Source: a virus
Virus record (IMG/VR): IMGVR_UViG_3300010885_041673
Span: 1-22,477 of that record
Reading direction: 5' to 3' (one strand)
DNA: 22,477 nucleotides
Part shown: positions 14,525 to 20,289 of the stretch, one piece after another
How positions within the stretch are numbered: position 1 is the stretch's first letter
Layout of the letters: each line of letters begins with the position of its first letter
The notes under the pieces: generated by a model
Told to the model about the DNA's origin: nothing
What the model saw: only the letters and a program-made list of their open reading frames with translations
Database searches by the model: none
Made by a program: the position numbers and the translations under genes

Positions 14525-14950
14525 TTATGCGTTTCTTGCTGCTCTCTTTGCCATGCTAGAAACAGTTTTTTCTGGTGCAGTTTTAATCGCGTCAGCAGCA
14601 TCGCCAGTTTTTGGCATTTCATCAGTGGGTTCTATTGGGTTGATAAAGACATATTTAATGCCTTCGTCATTATCTTTGATATCTCCGATTAGATTTTGAA
14701 CTATTTGATTGTTTTTCTTGGCATACATCAATGCATCTAAATCAAAGGCTTCCCCGCCTGGTTGTGATTTTACTAATTCTACCAGCGCATCCACACGAAT
14801 CTTTGGTATTTCTGCGTGTTCTGCGTTGAATTGCAATTCATGCAAAATATTAACCAACGCAGTATCTGATATACGTTCAGCATCGTCTTCAATGTAGTCG
14901 CTGAGTTCGCGATCTTCGTTGATCGCTTTGATTATTTCTCTAAAACGCAT
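14525..14950 (-). CDS. Conserved phage hypothetical protein paired with scaffold-like gene
   Basis: A 141-aa mostly helical protein: MRFREIIKAINEDRELSDYI, LVNILHELQFNAEHAEIPKI, RVDALVELVKS, NNQIVQNLIGDIKDNDEGIK and YVFINPIEPTD. No catalytic motif is seen. The N-terminus has the M(R/K)..EI pattern resembling a T4 capsid-targeting peptide, with INE|D as a poor cleavage site. Its ATG overlaps the upstream stop (TAATG), so it is coupled to the 229-aa virion/scaffold-like gene and may be a partner of it in head assembly. The tail is Ala/Lys/Arg-rich, suggesting nucleic acid contact; that is inference. Confidence 0.6.
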   Translation of the reverse strand: MRFREIIKAINEDRELSDYIEDDAERISDTALVNILHELQFNAEHAEIPKIRVDALVELVKSQPGGEAFDLDALMYAKKNNQIVQNLIGDIKDNDEGIKYVFINPIEPTDEMPKTGDAADAIKTAPEKTVSSMAKRAARNA

Positions 14951-15639
14951 TAACGACGCTCTCTGCCTAATTCTTCAGTGCCACCTGCAGCAGCAGCTTC
15001 GCCGCCAAATTCGTCCTCGCCACCTGGTGCTGCAGGCAGTTCACCTTCAGCTCCAGGCATAACAGGCAGTTCACCTTCGTCACCTGACATAGCGCCAAAG
15101 TCGCCACCGACATCTTCGCCAGCTAACACACGGGCTGCATTATCAGCTTGTTCTCTTCCTGAAGTAATGGCGTCATAAAGACTTTTTAGCACTGGGGAGA
15201 TAGCACTTTTAAACTGCTCGGCTTTATCCGTTCCAATCTGATCACGAATTGCATCAATTAACGCTGGCATTTGTTCATTTTGCATCTTGCTGACTTTTTC
15301 TAGCATGTCTTGCACACTGTCAACCATATCTTTGGCTGCTAGAATAGCTTCGCTCTTGGCTAGCTCGCTTTCCATGATGAATCTACGTTCATTGGAAATG
15401 ATCCAACGGTGTAAGCTTTCGCGAACCATCACCATTTCCATATAACGTGGGTCACGTTCGGCTTTATGAATTTTATGGCTTTTCTTATAAGATTCTAGAC
15501 CTTCTGTGATGCCCTTAGCTAAAGCAATTGCATTTTTCATGGTCAAGCTGTCGAAGTCAACCTTAAATCCAAATCGACTTTCCATGATGCGATTAATTTT
15601 TTTCACATCAATTTTTTTATTCATTTCATTTAGTAGCAT
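14950..15639 (-). CDS. Conserved T4-like virion or prohead-core-like protein with acidic tail
   Basis: A 229-aa protein. Residues about 12-135 (IMESRFGFKVDFDSLT, AKGITEGLES, AAKDMVDSVQDMLEKVSKMQ, NEQMPALIDAIRDQIGTDKA) are a helical, coiled-coil-prone region shared, as I recall, with conserved T4-like myovirus virion proteins. The C-terminus (170-229) is Gly/Glu/Ala-rich and acidic with repeated GELP-MPGAEGELP units, ending in the conserved-looking GGTEELGRERR. ITE|G at 44-47 fits the T4 prohead protease consensus (L/I)xE|(A/G). A scaffold or inner-head role is inferred from acidic composition, coils and this site; it is not proven. It starts 2 bp after the previous stop. Confidence 0.6.
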   Translation of the reverse strand: MLLNEMNKKIDVKKINRIMESRFGFKVDFDSLTMKNAIALAKGITEGLESYKKSHKIHKAERDPRYMEMVMVRESLHRWIISNERRFIMESELAKSEAILAAKDMVDSVQDMLEKVSKMQNEQMPALIDAIRDQIGTDKAEQFKSAISPVLKSLYDAITSGREQADNAARVLAGEDVGGDFGAMSGDEGELPVMPGAEGELPAAPGGEDEFGGEAAAAGGTEELGRERR

Positions 15640-15641
15640 GG

Positions 15642-16193
15642 TTAGTGTTCCCAGAGTTTAATGTATTTAGCACTTTTCACTGTTTTTCTCAAATGATTTG
15701 AACAAGACTTTAATTGCAGCATGGCATTTTGATATCTAGAAGTGTAAAGTGTTATGTTAAAATCGTCTTTGGCTGTGATCGAAGATTTCAAAGAGTTTTC
15801 AAATGTTTTTACATCATTTTTTAGTTTAATCACGCCTTTGCTTAGACTACAGAGTTTCATAGCTGTATTTACATATCCTGCTTGCAAGCATAAGCTGTAG
15901 AATATAGCGGTTTGATAGTCCGGAAACGCTTGTTTTTTTTCATCATTGCGATCATATCTTTGCCAAACATCTGCTTCTTGCATAATTTTGTCGTTTCCAA
16001 CACGATAACCGCCTGTTGATATTGGCCAACAGACTGATATTTTTTTGTTATCTGTGATATTCTTTAGTTCAAGTTGAGTCCACTCAGTGATATATTGAGC
16101 AGCTATGTCAATCATTTTATCCACTGATTGCTTAGTCACACCTTGTAAGTCTGCATTATTATCAGATTTTTTTCTTGAAGAATGTTTTGCCAT
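15642..16193 (-). CDS. Hypothetical protein, unknown function
   Basis: A 183-aa basic protein, not recognised. The N-terminus is Lys/Ser/Asn-rich and probably disordered (MAKHSSRKKSDNNADLQ). The rest is mostly helical, with a Trp/Tyr-containing middle (ISVCWPISTGGYRVGNDKIM) and many lysines toward the C-terminus (KTVKSAKYIKLWEH). No signal peptide or membrane segment. The ORF overlaps the preceding 68-aa gene by 32 bp and ends 2 bp before the scaffold-like gene, so it is part of one unit. The AT-rich, Lys-rich text is slightly unlike its neighbours. Confidence 0.55.
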   Translation of the reverse strand: MAKHSSRKKSDNNADLQGVTKQSVDKMIDIAAQYITEWTQLELKNITDNKKISVCWPISTGGYRVGNDKIMQEADVWQRYDRNDEKKQAFPDYQTAIFYSLCLQAGYVNTAMKLCSLSKGVIKLKNDVKTFENSLKSSITAKDDFNITLYTSRYQNAMLQLKSCSNHLRKTVKSAKYIKLWEH

Positions 16194-16368
16194 TTTTTCT
16201 TATGCGGCTTAGTACGTCTTTATTGACTAAATTATTTGCCATAACTAGTTGACGATCAGTTAGATTAGCTTTGTGTATCACTGATTCATTATCAAACATT
16301 TGCAATACATCAGCCTCTTCATTATTCAGAGGCAGCTTGATATTATTTAATAACTCAATTATTTTCAT
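16162..16368 (-). CDS. Small conserved phage protein, possibly winged-helix-like
   Basis: A 68-aa protein: MKIIELLNNIKLPLNNEEAD, VLQMFDNESVIHKANLTDRQ, LVMANNLVNKDVLSRIRKNG, KTFFKKKI. The pattern 'L..NEE.D.L..F....V..K..L..RQ..VANNLVNKDVL.R...NG...' recurs in marine T4-like phages in my memory, always as hypothetical. The helical part followed by a basic hairpin-like end would suit a small DNA-binding winged helix, but that is only a guess. A GATAAATA box lies 33 bp upstream. It overlaps the next gene by 32 bp. Confidence 0.6.
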   Translation of the reverse strand: MKIIELLNNIKLPLNNEEADVLQMFDNESVIHKANLTDRQLVMANNLVNKDVLSRIRKNGKTFFKKKI

Positions 16369-16400
16369 TTTTTATTTTCTAAAGTGCATTTTTAGTGAAG

Positions 16401-16408
16401 TATTTATC
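16401..16408 (-). promoter_or_regulatory. Candidate late promoter (GATAAATA) overlapping a stop codon
   Basis: GATAAATA on the minus strand starts within the TGA stop of the 16407-16841 gene and lies 33 bp before the ATG at 16368. It differs from T4 TATAAATA only at the first base. Confidence 0.45.
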
Positions 16409-16841
16409 AAACATAACTCTTTAAAGACTTGTCTGGCACAAAAAAAATATTTTTTATTGCTCCTTCACAATAAAATATAGGCAATAAAAATCTTGCAGTT
16501 TCATCCAGACCTGTAATCACCGGTACTTGATTAAAACAGTCTTTTAATCTTGATAATTCATCATCATTTTCTGAGAAAACGTTTTGATGTTCAACAGAAA
16601 ACTCCGCAATCCATATTTTATGTGTGCCCTGATACATTTCTCCAAATTTCAAGTTTTTGACATCACAGGTGAACTCTGGTTCACATTTTATGTCTATAGG
16701 CTGAGCTAGTATACTGATAGTCTGCAAAACAGTTTCCCAATTGCGTTGTTGATTACGTTTGTGCTGGTCGCCGGTAGCTCGTACTACACCAGTATTAGTA
16801 ATATCTACCAGGGTAACAATCAAATATCGATGCAATGTCAT
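16407..16841 (-). CDS. Conserved T4-like hypothetical protein
   Basis: A 144-aa protein starting at the ATG at 16841 (MTLHRYLIVTLVDITNTGVV). A TTG six bases upstream is a less likely start. Recognisable pattern: RYLIVTLVDITNTG, KRNQQRNWETVLQTI, a Cys-containing middle, FGEMYQGTHKIWIAEFSVEH and a final LLPIFYCEG. I recall this family from T4-like phages without a function. No signal or membrane segment. It directly follows the terminator at 16859-16890, so it needs its own promoter; a TATAAGTA box at 16848-16855 is one mismatch from the T4 late box and would make the message nearly leaderless. Confidence 0.65.
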   Translation of the reverse strand: MTLHRYLIVTLVDITNTGVVRATGDQHKRNQQRNWETVLQTISILAQPIDIKCEPEFTCDVKNLKFGEMYQGTHKIWIAEFSVEHQNVFSENDDELSRLKDCFNQVPVITGLDETARFLLPIFYCEGAIKNIFFVPDKSLKSYV

Positions 16842-16858
16842 ATACAATACTTATACCG

Positions 16859-16890
16859 AAAAAAAAGCGCATCATAAAGATGCGCTTTTT
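16859..16890 (-). terminator. Strong rho-independent terminator after the 16912-17349 gene
   Basis: GCGCATC (16867-16873) and GATGCGC (16879-16885) form a 7-bp stem with a 5-nt loop, flanked by A and T runs that extend the pairing. The minus-strand transcript ends in a run of about eight T. The run on the other strand is shorter, so it may work in both directions. A second perfect 9-bp hairpin (ACAACAGTC/GACTGTTGT, 16892-16912) adjoins the stop codon just before it. Confidence 0.85.
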
Positions 16891-16911
16891 CACAACAGTC
16901 AATGACTGTTG

Positions 16912-17349
16912 TTAGGCTAGCTTGATGCCACCAGTTGTGGTAACAGTTGTGGCTGCACCAATGTAGCAGTTGCCATAAGCACCAATGTTGCCACTGCCAA
17001 GAGCATTCTTGATAGCAACACCATCAGATGGCCAGCTTGAACGCTCGACCAGCATACTAATCTGACCATTACTGTCAACTTGATAAGCAAGAATAGAAGC
17101 ATTTGCAGTGACAGCGCGGATGATAGTTTCCACGGCGCCGCTAACACCTGATCCATTTGGAACACCAAGTTCTGCTACTAAATTTGGTGTGAATGTATTG
17201 ATACCGTCGCTTTGAATGCTACCAATTTTAATAGCTGTGAGCGGGGCAGCGATGCCGGTGTTGATAACAGCAGCATTAGCTACACTACGTCCAGCGTCTA
17301 CCTGTCTAACGCCGATCGAGTCGCCGTTTACACGATTAAAAGTTGCCAT
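16912..17349 (-). CDS. Probable abundant virion protein (capsid decoration or tail-type)
   Basis: A 145-aa Ala/Gly/Thr/Val-rich protein with no charged clusters: MATFNRVNGDSIGVRQVDAG, then AVETIIRAVTANASILAYQV, MLVERSSWP and a final GATTVTTTGGIKLA. The composition and FNRVNG start resemble small structural proteins of marine T4-like phages, and the 'V.G.VE.IIR.V....S.L.Y' segment resembles one such family as I recall it. It is flanked by a perfect TATAAATA late promoter with AGGAGA and by a strong terminator, so it is a monocistronic, probably highly expressed late gene. A capsid decoration protein is the likeliest role, but this is inference. No enzyme motif is present. Confidence 0.65.
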   Translation of the reverse strand: MATFNRVNGDSIGVRQVDAGRSVANAAVINTGIAAPLTAIKIGSIQSDGINTFTPNLVAELGVPNGSGVSGAVETIIRAVTANASILAYQVDSNGQISMLVERSSWPSDGVAIKNALGSGNIGAYGNCYIGAATTVTTTGGIKLA

Positions 17350-17398
17350 TTTATTTTTCTCCTAAAAAATGATGAGCGTTTTGTTCGCTTCATGTAAG

Positions 17399-17406
17399 TA
17401 TTTATA
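17399..17406 (-). promoter_or_regulatory. T4-type late promoter TATAAATA
   Basis: A perfect copy of the T4 late promoter box TATAAATA on the minus strand, 49 bp before the ATG at 17349, with a TAGGAGA ribosome site just before the start. There is no other gene between box and start, and a terminator follows the gene. Confidence 0.7.
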
Positions 17407-17421
17407 GGATAAAGAAAAAAA

Positions 17422-18522
17422 TTACTGGTTAACGACTCTGCCTGCGAAGTTTGCCGCGCTAAACACGCCACGATTGACTAATTTAATTATTCCAGACGGA
17501 GTATTGATAACAAAACCTTCACCTTTGGGTTGCCCATCAACAAATTGTTCGATGCCACGCACTTGGGGTTCTAGTTGTTCTAAAATGCCTAGTTTAAGTT
17601 GATAAATTTTAGTCCAAATTTCTTTGATGCCTTGTACCGCTGTTTGATTCTCTACAGCAGTTAAAATAGCATATTGAGGCTTTGTAAGCTTACTTGCTAA
17701 CCAATTATCATCAACAGGTTGATTTGTTATCAATCGATTATAATATGTTTGCAGTGAGCTTTTACTTGACGCAGTTAAACTAGTCAATAATGAATCTGCT
17801 GCAGAACCATATTTTTTTATTGCTTGATAAGCAGCTTTTACCAATTGCACTGGTTCTTTGACGCCAAATTTAATACCGAGATTTCCTGTTAAAATAGCAA
17901 CAGTTTTAGAAGCAACTAATCCTCCTGCACCATTTAAAGGCTGTTTTCCTACCAATGGGCTTTCTTTGGATTGTTTTTCTAGATCTGACCCGTAAGTATG
18001 TACAGCAATACCAATTTGTCGCCCAGCAATTTGTTTACCTAAGTCTGATTTTGAATCCACTGCATAAGTTACGCCATGTGGATTAGCTTTAAATACAAAC
18101 TTACCTTGCTGTGGCTGCAGTGCTGCTGACCACATTAGGTCGCCCATAACAAAACCTTTAAAACTGGCTGGCACTATCGTGCTTAATGGAGTAAAAATTT
18201 CTGCTAGCTTGTTTGCAAGCTCCATGTTTTTTTGTCGATCAGAAAAAAACTGCAATAACTCTTGGGGCGTAGTGACTTGACCGCCAACGTCAGCTATGTA
18301 TTCTTTATAATTCATGGTGAATTTTCCATCAGCTGATCTTCTACCAAAGATAATGGCTGGAAATCCATCCCACTTAATAGTCACTGCATCTGGACTGCTG
18401 ACTGCAGCCACAATGCCATCCACAGCTTGTTGAGCAGATTGACTACCTTGAAAAATAAAATCTTCAGGGTGAGGTGTTCTAGCACCTTCTGTTAACGTTT
18501 GAATAAACTCAAATATTTTCAT
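17422..18522 (-). CDS. KxDG ligase-like protein (resembles phage family DUF6267), possible virion protein
   Basis: About 366 aa from the ATG at 18522; the longer frame begins at TTG. Motifs resemble covalent nucleotidyltransferases (DNA/RNA ligases, capping enzymes): motif I VTIKWDGFPAIIFGR with the candidate nucleophile Lys50 in KWDG, then FVMGDLMW (about 124-131, like motif III), GEGFVI (334-339, like motif IV) and IIKLVN (about 345-350, like motif V), ending in FSAANF. I recall the same order in a T4-like phage family, DUF6267, of unproven activity. The first residues, MKIFEFIQTLTE|GA, resemble the T4 capsid-targeting peptide with an (L/I)xE|(A/G) cleavage site. It overlaps the upstream nucleotidyltransferase gene by 14 bp. 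RNA or DNA joining is inference. Confidence 0.65.
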   Translation of the reverse strand: MKIFEFIQTLTEGARTPHPEDFIFQGSQSAQQAVDGIVAAVSSPDAVTIKWDGFPAIIFGRRSADGKFTMNYKEYIADVGGQVTTPQELLQFFSDRQKNMELANKLAEIFTPLSTIVPASFKGFVMGDLMWSAALQPQQGKFVFKANPHGVTYAVDSKSDLGKQIAGRQIGIAVHTYGSDLEKQSKESPLVGKQPLNGAGGLVASKTVAILTGNLGIKFGVKEPVQLVKAAYQAIKKYGSAADSLLTSLTASSKSSLQTYYNRLITNQPVDDNWLASKLTKPQYAILTAVENQTAVQGIKEIWTKIYQLKLGILEQLEPQVRGIEQFVDGQPKGEGFVINTPSGIIKLVNRGVFSAANFAGRVVNQ

Positions 18523-19537
18523 CTGCAAACATTGCCTTTACGTAATCCAAACCCTGCATGATCTTGCGCTTATCTTCTTCAGCACGAGCAATAGCCTCCG
18601 GAGTTGAAGCTTTATCTCTTTTTTTAGCATTGATTTCTTTAACAGCTTTGGATTCATAATTTTCCCAAAATCTGTTTAAAAAATCTATTTTGTTACGATA
18701 GTTAGCTAAATCTCCCTTGCCGTACATATTATTCATTTGAAAACTTTCAGCCATGCCTTTTATCGCTTTGGCAAGATTGCTGATCTTGATTTCATCAACA
18801 TCACTGCCTGGATACTGCTTTAATAGACCAGAGATTTTAGGATTTTGAATACCTGCCATTTCAGCTTCGTGTTTGAAAATATCCAACACAAAATTTTCAA
18901 TATCGGTGGTAAGAGTGACCAATTCATAATTCTTACGAGTAGTAGAATAAGGCTGCTTGACTCGATCTCTGACCTTAAATTGAACACCAGCGTGTTGAAT
19001 ACTCATGGTCAACATCTCACCTAATACACTGAACATGTTGCCGTTCAACAAGCCTTTTAATCCGCGCTCAGGAGTAACACGATAACGTCCCCATTTTTCT
19101 AATCTTTGTGGATGAATCATCATGTCAACCTGGACCCATGCATCATCTGCTATTTTTAAAATAGGATGTCCAGCCTCACTATCAGAATGTATGTAATCCG
19201 GACGGGTTTCTTTGACAAATTGATCTGCTAAATTGTACCATTCAGATTGCATCTGACTTGTAGTTTTATTTTCTGTACCCGAATCAGGCACCACAATCTG
19301 AAGATCAATGTCACCGTAAATTTTATCTTCAGGGTCTACATCATGATATGTACTGCTGCCTGTTGGGGCACCCATTTTAACTGTGTCGAAGCCTTTCTTT
19401 TGAAGCCAATCATTGAACTCAGAAATAAAATGTTGCATTTTATGCAGAGCAATTTTGACAACTTTTGGAGTGACAACTGTCTTTTGAGTTACTTCAGTAT
19501 CCCACCCACCTTCTGATATTATTTCATGAAATCTCAT
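18509..19537 (-). CDS. Polymerase-beta-type nucleotidyltransferase, possibly virion-packaged
   Basis: A 342-aa protein. It has the signature of the pol-beta nucleotidyltransferase fold: a Gly-Ser pair (G60-S61 in GAPTGSSTYHD), then GDIDLQIVV with Asp76 and Asp78, and a third Asp138 in AWVQVDMMI. The gap between GS and DxD is longer than usual. After about residue 240 the protein is helical and charged. It starts MRFHEIISE|GGWD, which fits the T4 capsid-targeting peptide and prohead-protease site IxE|G. Its ATG overlaps the stop of a second, unrelated-looking nucleotidyltransferase. The substrate is unknown; tRNA, nucleotide or antibiotic-like transfer are all possible for the fold. Confidence 0.75.
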   Translation of the reverse strand: MRFHEIISEGGWDTEVTQKTVVTPKVVKIALHKMQHFISEFNDWLQKKGFDTVKMGAPTGSSTYHDVDPEDKIYGDIDLQIVVPDSGTENKTTSQMQSEWYNLADQFVKETRPDYIHSDSEAGHPILKIADDAWVQVDMMIHPQRLEKWGRYRVTPERGLKGLLNGNMFSVLGEMLTMSIQHAGVQFKVRDRVKQPYSTTRKNYELVTLTTDIENFVLDIFKHEAEMAGIQNPKISGLLKQYPGSDVDEIKISNLAKAIKGMAESFQMNNMYGKGDLANYRNKIDFLNRFWENYESKAVKEINAKKRDKASTPEAIARAEEDKRKIMQGLDYVKAMFADENI

Positions 19538-20289
19538 ATTTTATCCAATAAATTTCTAAACCAAACAGCAGTACCAATTCGGCGTGATTCATGTAGTTTA
19601 ATTAGTCCTTTGGCTTCATCATCTCGTGCTTGGGATAGTTTGGCATCTCTGTCAGGGTCGCTTGCCAATGCTTGCAATATAGATTTTACACTGTCTAAAT
19701 CCGAAGGTTTAGCATCTTTATTCAGCAGTATTTTGGCAGCATCAGCACGATTGTCAGCGACCACAGTGTTGTCATCTCTGCGCATGACTTTGCCAGCAAA
19801 TGCGTCTGTTTTAAGACCAAGAAATTTACCTATGCTGTTTAGCAAAATAAACAAATGTGCAGCTTTGAAATCAGGATCTTTATACATACCACGAGGACCA
19901 TGTTGATGCCAGTCTGCTACACGCTTGGCATCTACTATCACCATTAGATCTACTTGGGCACGACGTTCACCGCCTGGCGTGTTATAAGGCACTTCAACGT
20001 GAACATTTCGGCCTACAGTTTTAGCAAGATAGCCTTTGTGTTTCATGAATGCTTCTAATTCTTTTTTGGCTGATTTTTCATCAGCAGATTTGAAATAACT
20101 CATGACATCATTGGCATCTAAGAAAATGTCTATATCACCGCTTTCTACTTTATAGCCAGCAGAACCAATATCAGCAACTGAGGCAATTTGACTTGGCAGT
20201 TCTGACTGAACTTTTTTGACTATGCCGTTGATGTATTCTCGTTTGACTGCACCGTCGCCGAATACATTTCCGCTTTCCGTTAATTTCAT
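19534..20289 (-). CDS. Polymerase-beta-type nucleotidyltransferase
   Basis: A 251-aa protein with a typical nucleotidyltransferase signature: IGSAGYKVESGDIDIFLD (G42, S43; Asp52, Asp54), and a third carboxylate in RRAQVDLMVIV (Asp114). The GS-to-DxD spacing is the usual one, unlike the neighbouring 342-aa protein. A segment with HGPRGMYKDPDFKAAHLFIL follows. It starts at the ATG at 20289, overlapping the upstream stop (ATGA), and its N-terminus, MKLTE|SG, has only a weak match to the packaging/cleavage pattern. Two such enzymes plus a ligase-like protein in one coupled unit suggest a shared nucleic-acid task. Substrate unknown. Confidence 0.78.
   Translation of the reverse strand: MKLTESGNVFGDGAVKREYINGIVKKVQSELPSQIASVADIGSAGYKVESGDIDIFLDANDVMSYFKSADEKSAKKELEAFMKHKGYLAKTVGRNVHVEVPYNTPGGERRAQVDLMVIVDAKRVADWHQHGPRGMYKDPDFKAAHLFILLNSIGKFLGLKTDAFAGKVMRRDDNTVVADNRADAAKILLNKDAKPSDLDSVKSILQALASDPDRDAKLSQARDDEAKGLIKLHESRRIGTAVWFRNLLDKI

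Noticed and set aside
16917-17168. 83-aa ORF on the minus strand
   Set aside because: Shadow frame inside the 16912-17349 structural gene, which has its own promoter, ribosome site and terminator.
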